Both the position numbers and the translations under genes were made by a program. The notes beneath the pieces were generated by a model, which saw only the letters and a list, made by a program, of their open reading frames with translations, was not told where the DNA came from and searched no databases. Below, piece by piece: positions 9,224 to 17,317 of a stretch of 64,000 nt of DNA (positions are counted from its first letter, which is position 1; every line of letters starts with the position of its first letter). Source of the DNA: an uncultured Myxococcales bacterium (GTDB taxonomy: Bacteria; Myxococcota_A; Bradymonadia; UBA7976; VGTA01); NCBI GenBank assembly GCA_937146725.1, contig CAKZRU010000112.1, forward strand, positions 62,001 through 126,000, read 5' to 3'.

Positions 9224-9828
9224 GTAGTTCCAAGTCTAAGAATAAGCGTGGTCAACGGAGCACCAGAAATCGGTCATCAAAGAGTACTCTGATGCCCGAG
9301 CCAAGCTCATTATTTGATGAGCCAATTACACTTGATTCGTCAGAACCGATGCCTGCCGGACGTTCAACCGGACGAGCAAGTGGTGGTGGAGAGTCTCTTT
9401 TGTCTGAGTTTAGCTTTACAGACGCGCCACCATCTCGCACAGGACGTCAAACAAATAAGCCTAAAAGTGATTTGGCACCGGTTGCTTTGGACCTTGAAGC
9501 CGAGCCTTCACCAAAGCAAGCGCAAGTCTCCTTATTGGAAGATTTTTGGGTCGACCAAGCGGAAGAAGAGGAAAATGAAAAAGAGGATGCCCGCCTGAAT
9601 GATCTATTCACAGACTCCATTCATAATACCAAATCCGGTAATAAAAGCTCAGATGAAGCTTTGAGTAAGCGCATACAGGTGGGATTATATCCTGCTGATG
9701 CTGATTTACTTGAGGAGCTTTACCAACAAAGTAAAGCGGCCGGCTTAAAAAATGTTAGTCGAGCTAGAATCTTACGAGTTGCTTTACGACATTTTCATAC
9801 CTGTTGGTTGAATGCGGACCAAAGCTAA
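9220..9828 (+). CDS. Small disordered protein with C-terminal RHH-like domain, ParA partner
   Basis: The GTG start overlaps the stop of the parA gene. The first 150 of its 202 residues are low-complexity, rich in Ser, Lys, Arg and acidic residues, and probably disordered. The last 45 resemble a ribbon-helix-helix DNA-binding fold: a strand (RIQVGLYPADADLLEELY) then two helices (NVSRARILRVALRHF). Small RHH proteins are common ParB-type partners of ParA, so it may be the adaptor of this cassette. A second ParA/RHH pair is at 59.0-60.1 kb. The RHH call is from pattern only. Confidence 0.7.
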   Translation: MSSSKSKNKRGQRSTRNRSSKSTLMPEPSSLFDEPITLDSSEPMPAGRSTGRASGGGESLLSEFSFTDAPPSRTGRQTNKPKSDLAPVALDLEAEPSPKQAQVSLLEDFWVDQAEEEENEKEDARLNDLFTDSIHNTKSGNKSSDEALSKRIQVGLYPADADLLEELYQQSKAAGLKNVSRARILRVALRHFHTCWLNADQS

Positions 9829-9863
9829 TTAATTTTCTATGCGATTTATCAATGGCTCATTAT

Positions 9864-9905
9864 CAGTTAATCGCTAGTTAATCGTCAGTTAATAGTTAAT
9901 CGTCA
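9864..9905. repeat. 11-bp AGTTAATCGTC tandem repeat
   Basis: Four imperfect copies of AGTTAATCGYY lie head to tail, one of them truncated to AGTTAAT. They sit in the 93-base gap between two convergent genes. Confidence 0.8.
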
Positions 9906-9921
9906 CCTTTGAGTCACTTAG

Positions 9922-12375
9922 TTAGGGGCTTTTGCGCCTGTGTCTAAGGCGTCTAAAACGCTTTCTTTTGACTTGATTTTGTTTATTACTTACCTTTTCA
10001 GTATCCGGCAGGGGATCAATAATAAAAGACTTAATCACCGGATCAAGTAAGTTAAGCAACTGAAGTTGGGGCGCGTTGGATTCTTGGGCTTGAAGCCTAG
10101 ATAGCATCCCCAAACTATAAAACTTTTGTGTTTGAGCTTTTTCTAAACGTTCGCTTGCTCGCTCTTTTTCCCAAAAGTCGCTTAGACTTGGCCCTAAAGT
10201 GAGTTGAGCAAGATAGTTTTCTAGCTTTTGATAAGCGTATTGTTGGGCCTGCTGAGACAGGGTACTGAGTTGCTTTTCTAGGGCTTGATAATGACTTTGG
10301 GCTCGATTAAAGGCTCTTTGCTCATTTTTAACCAAGCGAGCTAGGTTTTTATGGTAAAATTGACGCTTAACCGTGATCTCTTGTAGGGTAGCCATCAATC
10401 TTTTTTGCAACTGTGTAGCACTTGCTTCAATTGTACTTGAGTCAATTTGATTAAGGGGATGATTTTGATTGTGCACTAGGCCACGGTTTACCTGCTTAAA
10501 CTGTGAGCGCTTTGACTTAGAATTAATCATATCAGTCTGTGCCCAACGCTTTATCAGTTTAGGTAAGTTTTTTAAACGCTGTGCTAATATCTTTTGTAAG
10601 CCTTTGATTTTTTGATCGGCTAAGTTTAACGCAGGATAGTTGTTTGTTTGATAAGCTTTGCTCAATTGACTTAAGTCATCTTTTGCCTGATCGAGCCATA
10701 GCCTTTGCTCTCGTAACATTGAGGCAAATCGTTGGGTTCGTTGGGCAAGTTCAGTTGGTAACCAAGCCTGTACTTCAGGTGGAAATAATAGACTCGATTT
10801 TTGAGCGTTTTTTACCACAATAAGTTGCTTTTTAAGCTCTTGTTCTAAGTCTTGATATAGTTGCTTACCTGTCTCATATTGACCCGATTTAACCAACATC
10901 TTTGCTCGAGTGAGTTTGAGCTCAACCGCCGCTTCACTGCTTGGATATTCATCAATCGCTTGTTGCAGAAGGTGGGCGGCATGTACATAGTCTTGACGCA
11001 TTCGCATGCTATAGGCAGCTTCTAATAAGCTTTCGACATAAAGGACTGAACCTACAGGAATTTGGCGATAACGTTGCCAAGCTTCAGTATACTTACCTTG
11101 CAACAAAGTGAGTCGAGCTAAGGTCATCTGTAGAATCAGTGCGAGTTCTTTGAGAAGCTCTTTTTGTTCAAGTCTGGGAGCTTTGCCAAGGCTTTGACTT
11201 GTTCTTTGGGTAAAAAAGTTTTTTTCTTGGCTGACTTCGTCGAGTAGAGCCATTAAATCGGGACTGAGCTCATTAGACGATTGAGCTTGGGCTTTAGGCT
11301 GCGCTTGTTGTTTGGTTAATAGTTTGTTAGTTGCTCGTATTTGAGTCACTTTCAGACGTGGTCGTGTATGAATCAATTTGACAAGATCTTGCTCTTTTTC
11401 TGAGTCTTTTTGGGATGGGTCTAAAGTTGATTTTTGAGAAGATCGCTTAGATGCAGAGGGATTCAGATTTAAAAAGCCTTCTAGTGATAAAAAATGACTT
11501 TTGGCGTTTTCCCAATCACCTTGTTCTAGATAAATCACCCCAAGGATATAAAGTGCTCTTAGCCGATAACCTCTTGCCTTTGATACCATCTTGATTTCTG
11601 CTTGGGCTTCTTGAAAATGTCTTAAAAAGTAGAAATGCTTGGCAATCATGTAACGCGCTGCAGGATTAGGCAGACGCTTAAAACGCTTACATAGCGACTG
11701 ATATTTTCGCCAAAGTTTTTGTAAGATCTCAAAAGAATACAAACCCGTTTGTGTCACTTTATCCTGAGTAAGCATTTGTTTTTGAGCGGTATCAAGATAA
11801 GCAAAAAGCATGCTTTCATATTCTCGAGGTGTGCTTTGACCATTTTTCAAGTATTGCAATAAACGCTCATAGCCAAGCCTTTCAAGGCCAATATCAATCA
11901 TTGAGAGCCCTAAAGCTTCTAAAAGCTGTGTATATGCTGCAGAATCGCCTACATTCGGCCGGTTGAGAAGCCTAGAAAGTCGAAAAGAGACCTCTAATGA
12001 CTGGGCGAGTTCTCGACCTAAACTAGCCTTTTGCAATTCTTCGGTAAGTTCTTCATTACGAAGAGGTATATCACTATTGAGCTTTAAACGGACTTGGCGA
12101 GCCTGCTCATTAATACTTCTTAGCTGATTAATCACGCCTAACTTAGTATCGGCAAATGACAACTGCGACCAGCTACTAGAGTCACTCATGTCACGACTAC
12201 TGCTTGCTTGGTTAGAATCATTAGAAGGAACAGCAGCAAGTGTTTTTGCTTGCACGACTTGACTCAAACCCATTACAAAACTAAGCACAATCACTTGTAC
12301 ATTCATCCAAAGCAGAGACTTTGGATTTGCAAAGATAAACCTAACTAAGAAGTGTAAGTTAAAACAGTGAATCAT
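9922..12375 (-). CDS. Exported TPR/coiled-coil protein
   Basis: The 817-residue protein has a signal peptide ending VVQAK. It could start at the first ATG (12375, weak AAGAAG upstream) or at an internal ATG at 12306, which gives a compact signal sequence. The mature part is almost all helical. TPR-like pairs are clear around residues 220-300 (RALYILGVIYLEQGDWENAKSHF) and 410-510 (LAAYSMRMRQDYVHAAHLLQQAI type). A long charged coiled coil fills 560-740, and the end is very basic (KRKRFRRLRHRRKSP). It is probably a periplasmic scaffold. I recognise no named family. The next gene upstream is divergent and encodes another envelope protein. Confidence 0.75.
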   Translation of the reverse strand: MIHCFNLHFLVRFIFANPKSLLWMNVQVIVLSFVMGLSQVVQAKTLAAVPSNDSNQASSSRDMSDSSSWSQLSFADTKLGVINQLRSINEQARQVRLKLNSDIPLRNEELTEELQKASLGRELAQSLEVSFRLSRLLNRPNVGDSAAYTQLLEALGLSMIDIGLERLGYERLLQYLKNGQSTPREYESMLFAYLDTAQKQMLTQDKVTQTGLYSFEILQKLWRKYQSLCKRFKRLPNPAARYMIAKHFYFLRHFQEAQAEIKMVSKARGYRLRALYILGVIYLEQGDWENAKSHFLSLEGFLNLNPSASKRSSQKSTLDPSQKDSEKEQDLVKLIHTRPRLKVTQIRATNKLLTKQQAQPKAQAQSSNELSPDLMALLDEVSQEKNFFTQRTSQSLGKAPRLEQKELLKELALILQMTLARLTLLQGKYTEAWQRYRQIPVGSVLYVESLLEAAYSMRMRQDYVHAAHLLQQAIDEYPSSEAAVELKLTRAKMLVKSGQYETGKQLYQDLEQELKKQLIVVKNAQKSSLLFPPEVQAWLPTELAQRTQRFASMLREQRLWLDQAKDDLSQLSKAYQTNNYPALNLADQKIKGLQKILAQRLKNLPKLIKRWAQTDMINSKSKRSQFKQVNRGLVHNQNHPLNQIDSSTIEASATQLQKRLMATLQEITVKRQFYHKNLARLVKNEQRAFNRAQSHYQALEKQLSTLSQQAQQYAYQKLENYLAQLTLGPSLSDFWEKERASERLEKAQTQKFYSLGMLSRLQAQESNAPQLQLLNLLDPVIKSFIIDPLPDTEKVSNKQNQVKRKRFRRLRHRRKSP

Positions 12376-12474
12376 AGGGTCTTCTTAGTAAAGGAGATCG
12401 AAAACTCATTAGACTTGATAAGGACTTGAGTGAAAGATAAATGAGGGATAAATGAGGATTGGACGAGCAGTGAG

Positions 12475-12534
12475 AATAAAATAGAGAGAGTAGAATAGAG
12501 TAGTAATAAAATAGAGAGAGTAGAATAGAGTAGT
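12475..12534. repeat. Perfect 30-bp direct duplication
   Basis: Two identical adjacent copies of a 30-base AT-rich unit, 12475-12504 and 12505-12534, starting AATAAAATAGAGAGAGTAGA. They lie in the 353-base divergent spacer 12376-12728. Nothing else recognisable is in that spacer. Confidence 0.9.
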
Positions 12535-12728
12535 AACTTTGTATAGTCGATTCGACTCTATTATATACATGAAGCAATCTTGTGATATACATACTGTAGC
12601 CAAGAGAATCAAATATGCTGTTCTAATAAAAGCTAATAAAGTCTTAATAAAAGAAAAGTGAAGCAATGATTCTCTTTCGTTTTCACTTTAGGTACCAAAG
12701 CAGAGAAAGTCAAAATTGGTGACTTGAT

Positions 12729-15455
12729 ATGGTTCATAGCTTACATCCATTTTTGAAAAAATGTTTAAATCTCGACTCCATGACGACGATTAAAGTAAAC
12801 TTACACACATTGTTCTTCGTCATATTTATTGTTTTTTGGGTGAGTATTTCGACTCAGGGCTGTACAACGATTGACCGTTTTTTGGCCCTGCCGACTCCCC
12901 AAGCTGATCTTAATCAGTGGGCAATGGTCACCGACCAAGAAACTTTAAGCCATTTAGATGAGCAAAAAGAGAGTATTTTTGCTCTGAGTGAGCAAGGTTT
13001 TGTTGTTATATATCCGAAAGACTCGGTGGCTAAACCTTATATTGATCCTGAGGTATTAACAAGCGATGCACTATCAGCTTTTTGGATTGAGTCTGTTTCA
13101 GTTGAGCGGAACTTGCCGTTCGAAACGCAGACTGAAATACAGCAGGAAACAGAGGGCAAACACTCAAGTAAACACTCAAGTAAAGTCACTAAAACTATAG
13201 ATAACAAGCTCAAAGAGGATGAAATTGAGATTGAGGGGGCGGAGATTGAGATTGAGGCGGCTGAGATTGAGATTGATGGGACAGAGATCGAGATTGAGGA
13301 AGAGCAAGCGTCAAACATAGATGAGCAAGCTCAAGTGTTGGAGATTGAGATCGAAGATCTGAACGAAATAAAAGATACGAACTCAAGTAAATTGAGAAAT
13401 AAAATCAAGAAGCAAAGGTTAACAGCGGCTTATAAATATGTTGCGTATGTAGGGAGTCCAGATGGACTATATGCTAAAAGCTACATATTCAATAAACAAT
13501 GGTACTTGCTCAATCCACAGCAAAGATGGGTTAAGATTTCTACTCATGCGACAAGTCATTTAACTAAACGAGCAAAGGGAGGGGCTTGGTGGGGAGGCCC
13601 AAAGGGCTTTGGCGTTGTTCAACATGCACAGATCAGTCCAATTCTTGGCCAAGAGAACGTCAAGTTTTTAAGTGAAGGTAAGCGAGGACTATATCTAGTG
13701 AGCCTAAGTGATGAGCTTTTTATCTACACTGAACATAACTCTAAACTGAGTCAAGATCAGATCAATGCAGACTCAGAATCAGCCCTTTCAGCAAGTCCTT
13801 TACTCTCAGCAAAAGACTTAGATCAAGAAAGACTTTCAGATTTTTGCCAAGGCCCAATCTTGGCGATGAATGCTCGGATGGAGCAAGATCAAGTGCTTTT
13901 GTTTTGTGGTGGAGGGGCATATTCACTTGTTATGAAAGAAGGTGAAGTCTGGCATCAGTTTACCCAAGCTATGAGTGTTCCTCGACAAGCGCAGATCCAA
14001 AGTTTTGCTCAAGGATGGATCTATCAAACTCGTGGCTTGTGGTATTCGTTGGTGACTAAGAAGCCTAGTACGGTAGCATCAGCAAACGAGCTCCAAGCAC
14101 TCTCTTTATCTGGGCAAAAAGCAAAAGAGCAAGCAGCAAAGGATCTAGCATCAAAGACTAAGCAACAACAAACCACTTCTTCAACAGTGCTCACTTTGAA
14201 AAGCATCGACGCAAAGCGTCAACTTTGGCTTAGTCCTTTAACTAGACTTAATGAGCCTCAAGCTTTGGTTTCTTCTCGAATCAGTGCATGGACAAGTTCT
14301 AAATCATTTAATCAGCCACTTGATCAGTCATCACAGATCTCCCAAGGTGATACTTTACTAATAGCAAGACCTTATCAAGGTATAGAACAGTGGCATTTAG
14401 GACTCGATTCTCTTCAAAAAACATATTTTAAAACAAAAACTTTGTCCGGACAGGTGATTCAAAAGGCCTTTATAACGAACAAGGAAGGTCATTTAATAAC
14501 GACGAGTCCTCATGCTACCTTGATTGGTACCGGCAAGCGATGGACAAGCATTACCCCAAATGCTGATGTTGGTACGATATTAGGCATTACTCAATGCAAG
14601 TCCGACTTAGTTTTACTGACCAGTCGGAAAAAGCTTTTGGATTCTGCAACCCCATCTTCAACAGCGGATAAAAAAACTCGAAGATATCTAGAGCTTTGGC
14701 CTAATAAAGCTAAAAAAGCACAGATCAGTTTGGATTGGTCAAGTCAAGACTTTAGGGAGGGAGAACCTAGTCTTGGCGAAATTAAATGTGATCTAGATGG
14801 AACAATCTTTGCGAATCTATTTTGGGGGTATCAAACTTGGAGAGTGAGTGTTGGTCTTTTAATCATTGAACCGCACAATCAAAAAATGATCCTTTGGGAA
14901 CGCAAGCAAGGATATGATGGTGAGGAGAGCTTGTCAGAAACACCTCTTTTACCAAGTTCGACCTTTAACGCGATGCAGTTTGCTAAGGATCAAAGCCTAT
15001 TTATTGCAACCAATAGTGGGTTATTGCGCGTGCAACATAGAGTTGGGAAAAAATCTGAGCAACTAAAGGTTTTTGATGAAGCGCATGGCTTATCTATTGA
15101 GTCATTTAGTGATTTGGTTTTTGAACCTGAAAACGAGAATATTGAACATCTTTGGTTAAGTTCACCCTATGGTTTACTGAGAATGTTTGATGAAGAATTG
15201 CGAGTTAAATTAAAGGGTACTGCGACAGCACTAGCTTATGAGCCTCAACAGCAAAACTTATGGATTAGTTTTAAACAGCAACTATGGGTTGGTGAGGGAC
15301 AAGGTGAAAGTAGAGAATGGCTTAAAGTGAAGCTCCCAAGTTCTTTAGGTATTGGTCAAATCAACCATATATTTCCTACAAAAACAGGTGGGCTTTGGTT
15401 AGTGTCAGAGCAAGGTGTTTTTTACCATCAACAAGTGAGAAACTTGCTTCGCTAA
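12729..15455 (+). CDS. Lipoprotein with acidic repeat linker and propeller-like domain
   Basis: 908 residues. The signal sequence ends in a lipobox (STQGC, Cys about residue 45). The start is either ATG 12729 (GGTGA upstream) or ATG 12780. Residues about 155-205 are an acidic repeat built from EIEIE(G/A)AE units. The rest is beta-rich, with repeated Trp/Gly strands (LFIATNSGLLRVQ, HLWLSSPYGLLRMF, NLWISFKQQLWVGEG, GLWLVSEQGVFY). These resemble the Reg_prop/YCW propeller blades of outer-membrane or sensor proteins. No enzymatic motif is visible. It may be a surface beta-propeller used for ligand or protein binding. The family is not identified. Confidence 0.75.
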   Translation: MVHSLHPFLKKCLNLDSMTTIKVNLHTLFFVIFIVFWVSISTQGCTTIDRFLALPTPQADLNQWAMVTDQETLSHLDEQKESIFALSEQGFVVIYPKDSVAKPYIDPEVLTSDALSAFWIESVSVERNLPFETQTEIQQETEGKHSSKHSSKVTKTIDNKLKEDEIEIEGAEIEIEAAEIEIDGTEIEIEEEQASNIDEQAQVLEIEIEDLNEIKDTNSSKLRNKIKKQRLTAAYKYVAYVGSPDGLYAKSYIFNKQWYLLNPQQRWVKISTHATSHLTKRAKGGAWWGGPKGFGVVQHAQISPILGQENVKFLSEGKRGLYLVSLSDELFIYTEHNSKLSQDQINADSESALSASPLLSAKDLDQERLSDFCQGPILAMNARMEQDQVLLFCGGGAYSLVMKEGEVWHQFTQAMSVPRQAQIQSFAQGWIYQTRGLWYSLVTKKPSTVASANELQALSLSGQKAKEQAAKDLASKTKQQQTTSSTVLTLKSIDAKRQLWLSPLTRLNEPQALVSSRISAWTSSKSFNQPLDQSSQISQGDTLLIARPYQGIEQWHLGLDSLQKTYFKTKTLSGQVIQKAFITNKEGHLITTSPHATLIGTGKRWTSITPNADVGTILGITQCKSDLVLLTSRKKLLDSATPSSTADKKTRRYLELWPNKAKKAQISLDWSSQDFREGEPSLGEIKCDLDGTIFANLFWGYQTWRVSVGLLIIEPHNQKMILWERKQGYDGEESLSETPLLPSSTFNAMQFAKDQSLFIATNSGLLRVQHRVGKKSEQLKVFDEAHGLSIESFSDLVFEPENENIEHLWLSSPYGLLRMFDEELRVKLKGTATALAYEPQQQNLWISFKQQLWVGEGQGESREWLKVKLPSSLGIGQINHIFPTKTGGLWLVSEQGVFYHQQVRNLLR

Positions 15456-15498
15456 ACTGACATAGACAGGTTTGGTTTTGCGTATCAGACGGTCGTAA

Positions 15499-16245
15499 TT
15501 AAGCTAAATACCCTAAGCGATCAAGAGCCAAGGCACAGGCGACGACAGCCGCATTTTCAGTGCGTAGAATGGGGGACTGCAATCTCACACCTGTCCATTG
15601 AGCCTCTTTTAATAAGTCGATTTCAGTTGGACTTAAGCCTCCTTCTGGACCAATAAGCATCACACAGCTTAAAGGTTGAGAGTCTTGTGGCTGAGCGATA
15701 TGAGCATCAATATTTTGTGGCCAACCATGACTTGCCTCTGGATCAAAATAAAGTTTTAGAGGCACATCCTGATATAAAAACAAAAGCTCTTTGAGTGTTT
15801 TTGGAGGGAAAATGGCGAGTTGATCAGCTCGACCGCTTTGACGAGCCGCCTCTGAACTTACCCTTTCAACTCGAGCTAATTTATTTTTTATTTTATCAGC
15901 TTTCCAAATGCCAACACTTCGTTCAGCCGAATATAGATGTAGGGTTGATACACCAAGCTCGGTGATTTGACGAGCGACTTGATCGAGCTTATCGCCTTTT
16001 GGCACAGCAAAAATGAGTCCAATCGGTGCGCCTTTAGTCCCCTGATATACTTGCTCAATACCAAGCGCAATATGCTCTCCATCTTCTTGCGCTAGCTCAA
16101 AGATTCTTTCAAAACCAGCTCCATCAAAACCAATAAACCTTGTGCCTGCTGTTAAGCGTAAAACTTGGCATAAATAGCGCCGAGTCTCAGAACTTAAAGA
16201 GATCTTTTCTCGATCTAAGGGAGCCGGCAAGGCGCAGCGTCTCAC
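15499..16245 (-). CDS. rsmE: 16S rRNA m3U1498 methyltransferase
   Basis: The 248-residue SPOUT-class enzyme methylates N3 of U1498 in 16S rRNA. An N-terminal PUA-like part (RRYLCQVLRLTAGTRFIGFDG) precedes the trefoil-knot domain. Its cofactor motifs LIGPEGGLSPTEI and ILRTENAAVVACALALDRLG are typical. The length fits the family. It begins two bases after the prmA stop; prmA-rsmE pairing is widespread in bacteria and makes one ribosome-modification operon here. Confidence 0.96.
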   Translation of the reverse strand: MRRCALPAPLDREKISLSSETRRYLCQVLRLTAGTRFIGFDGAGFERIFELAQEDGEHIALGIEQVYQGTKGAPIGLIFAVPKGDKLDQVARQITELGVSTLHLYSAERSVGIWKADKIKNKLARVERVSSEAARQSGRADQLAIFPPKTLKELLFLYQDVPLKLYFDPEASHGWPQNIDAHIAQPQDSQPLSCVMLIGPEGGLSPTEIDLLKEAQWTGVRLQSPILRTENAAVVACALALDRLGYLA

Positions 16246-16247
16246 GG

Positions 16248-17120
16248 TTATGACTCAGCTTTCTTAAGGATTAAACCTAACCATTCTCCCTGTTGAATAC
16301 GTTCGATCGGTGACCAACCATCATAGGCTTTTAAGACTTGTCGCTCTTGGTCGCTGAGTAAGCCGGAAAGAATAATAGTATCTTGGCAGGCTGTTTTAAT
16401 TTGTGGCGCCAAATCGATGAGCACAGGAGCGATAATATTAGCGATAACTACGTCAAATTCTTCTTGGGGAACAGCATCTGCAACAATAAACTTGATATCA
16501 TCATCGCTTAGGTGATTTAGGGGCAAGTTTTCTTGTGCATTACGAGTGGCCATAGGATCGATTTCAACGCCGGTCACTTTATGCCCAAGACGAGCGGCAA
16601 TTAAGCTAAGAATACCAGAGCCACATCCTTGATCTAAGACCTTAAGCGGCGTTTGTTCCTTCAGTGTTTTGACGGTGAGCTGGGCTGCGAGCTGAGTGGT
16701 TGCATGAGTTCCGGTACCAAAAGCTAATCCTGGATCAATCACAATATCAATCAAAGTGTTTTGAGCCTTTTCAGCCAGTTCAGACCAAGGCGGTCTAACA
16801 ATGACGCCAGGTGCCACTTCCGTAGCCTTGAAGAATGCTCGCCAGCCAAGTCTCCAACTATCGTCTTCATCATGACGAGAACGAATTGGTGCTTCCGAGC
16901 ATCCGACTTCAATCAGGCAGTCTTGGATTTGCTTAACCCAATCACTACTCGGCTCTTCCTCTGTACGAACGAGTAAGCGACAAAACTCAGGCTCTGGGCC
17001 AGGGGTCATTGTTTCATCATCTTGAATCTCAACAGCAACATCAAGCCTTTCAGCGATGAGCCAGCTGAGCCAATCAGATAATTCACTTGGGGTCTCAATT
17101 TCAATTGACCAGTGGGACAT
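16248..17120 (-). CDS. prmA: Ribosomal protein L11 methyltransferase
   Basis: The 290-residue enzyme trimethylates ribosomal protein L11. An N-terminal substrate-recognition domain is followed by a class I SAM fold. It shows DPGLAFGTGTHATT, the glycine-rich SAM loop VLDQGCGSGILSLIAARLG, the acidic GVEIDP, and the catalytic-region VIANIIAPVLIDLAP. Length and order are normal. It is the first gene of a prmA-rsmE operon. The 197-base AT-rich spacer on its start side (17121-17317) should hold the promoter; I could not pick a convincing one. Confidence 0.96.
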   Translation of the reverse strand: MSHWSIEIETPSELSDWLSWLIAERLDVAVEIQDDETMTPGPEPEFCRLLVRTEEEPSSDWVKQIQDCLIEVGCSEAPIRSRHDEDDSWRLGWRAFFKATEVAPGVIVRPPWSELAEKAQNTLIDIVIDPGLAFGTGTHATTQLAAQLTVKTLKEQTPLKVLDQGCGSGILSLIAARLGHKVTGVEIDPMATRNAQENLPLNHLSDDDIKFIVADAVPQEEFDVVIANIIAPVLIDLAPQIKTACQDTIILSGLLSDQERQVLKAYDGWSPIERIQQGEWLGLILKKAES

Positions 17121-17317
17121 CTCAGCACCTCTAGCCTAGTTATACTAGTTAATCAATTTATCAATATCAGTTAAAAATATGAAGGTTTATTCAAATAAAC
17201 ACCACATATCTAATCTAGCATAGTATGAGGATTGTACAAGATAAATAGCGACTTCTTGACAATGATAATCATCCTAAGCAGATACATGTATAACTAAAGT
17301 TAAGTGATTAAAAAAGT

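Noticed and set aside
12409..12666. Minus-strand frame of 85 residues in the spacer
   Set aside because: It reads through the duplicated 30-bp unit in an AT-rich region, has a hydrophobic but biased composition and no ribosome-binding site.
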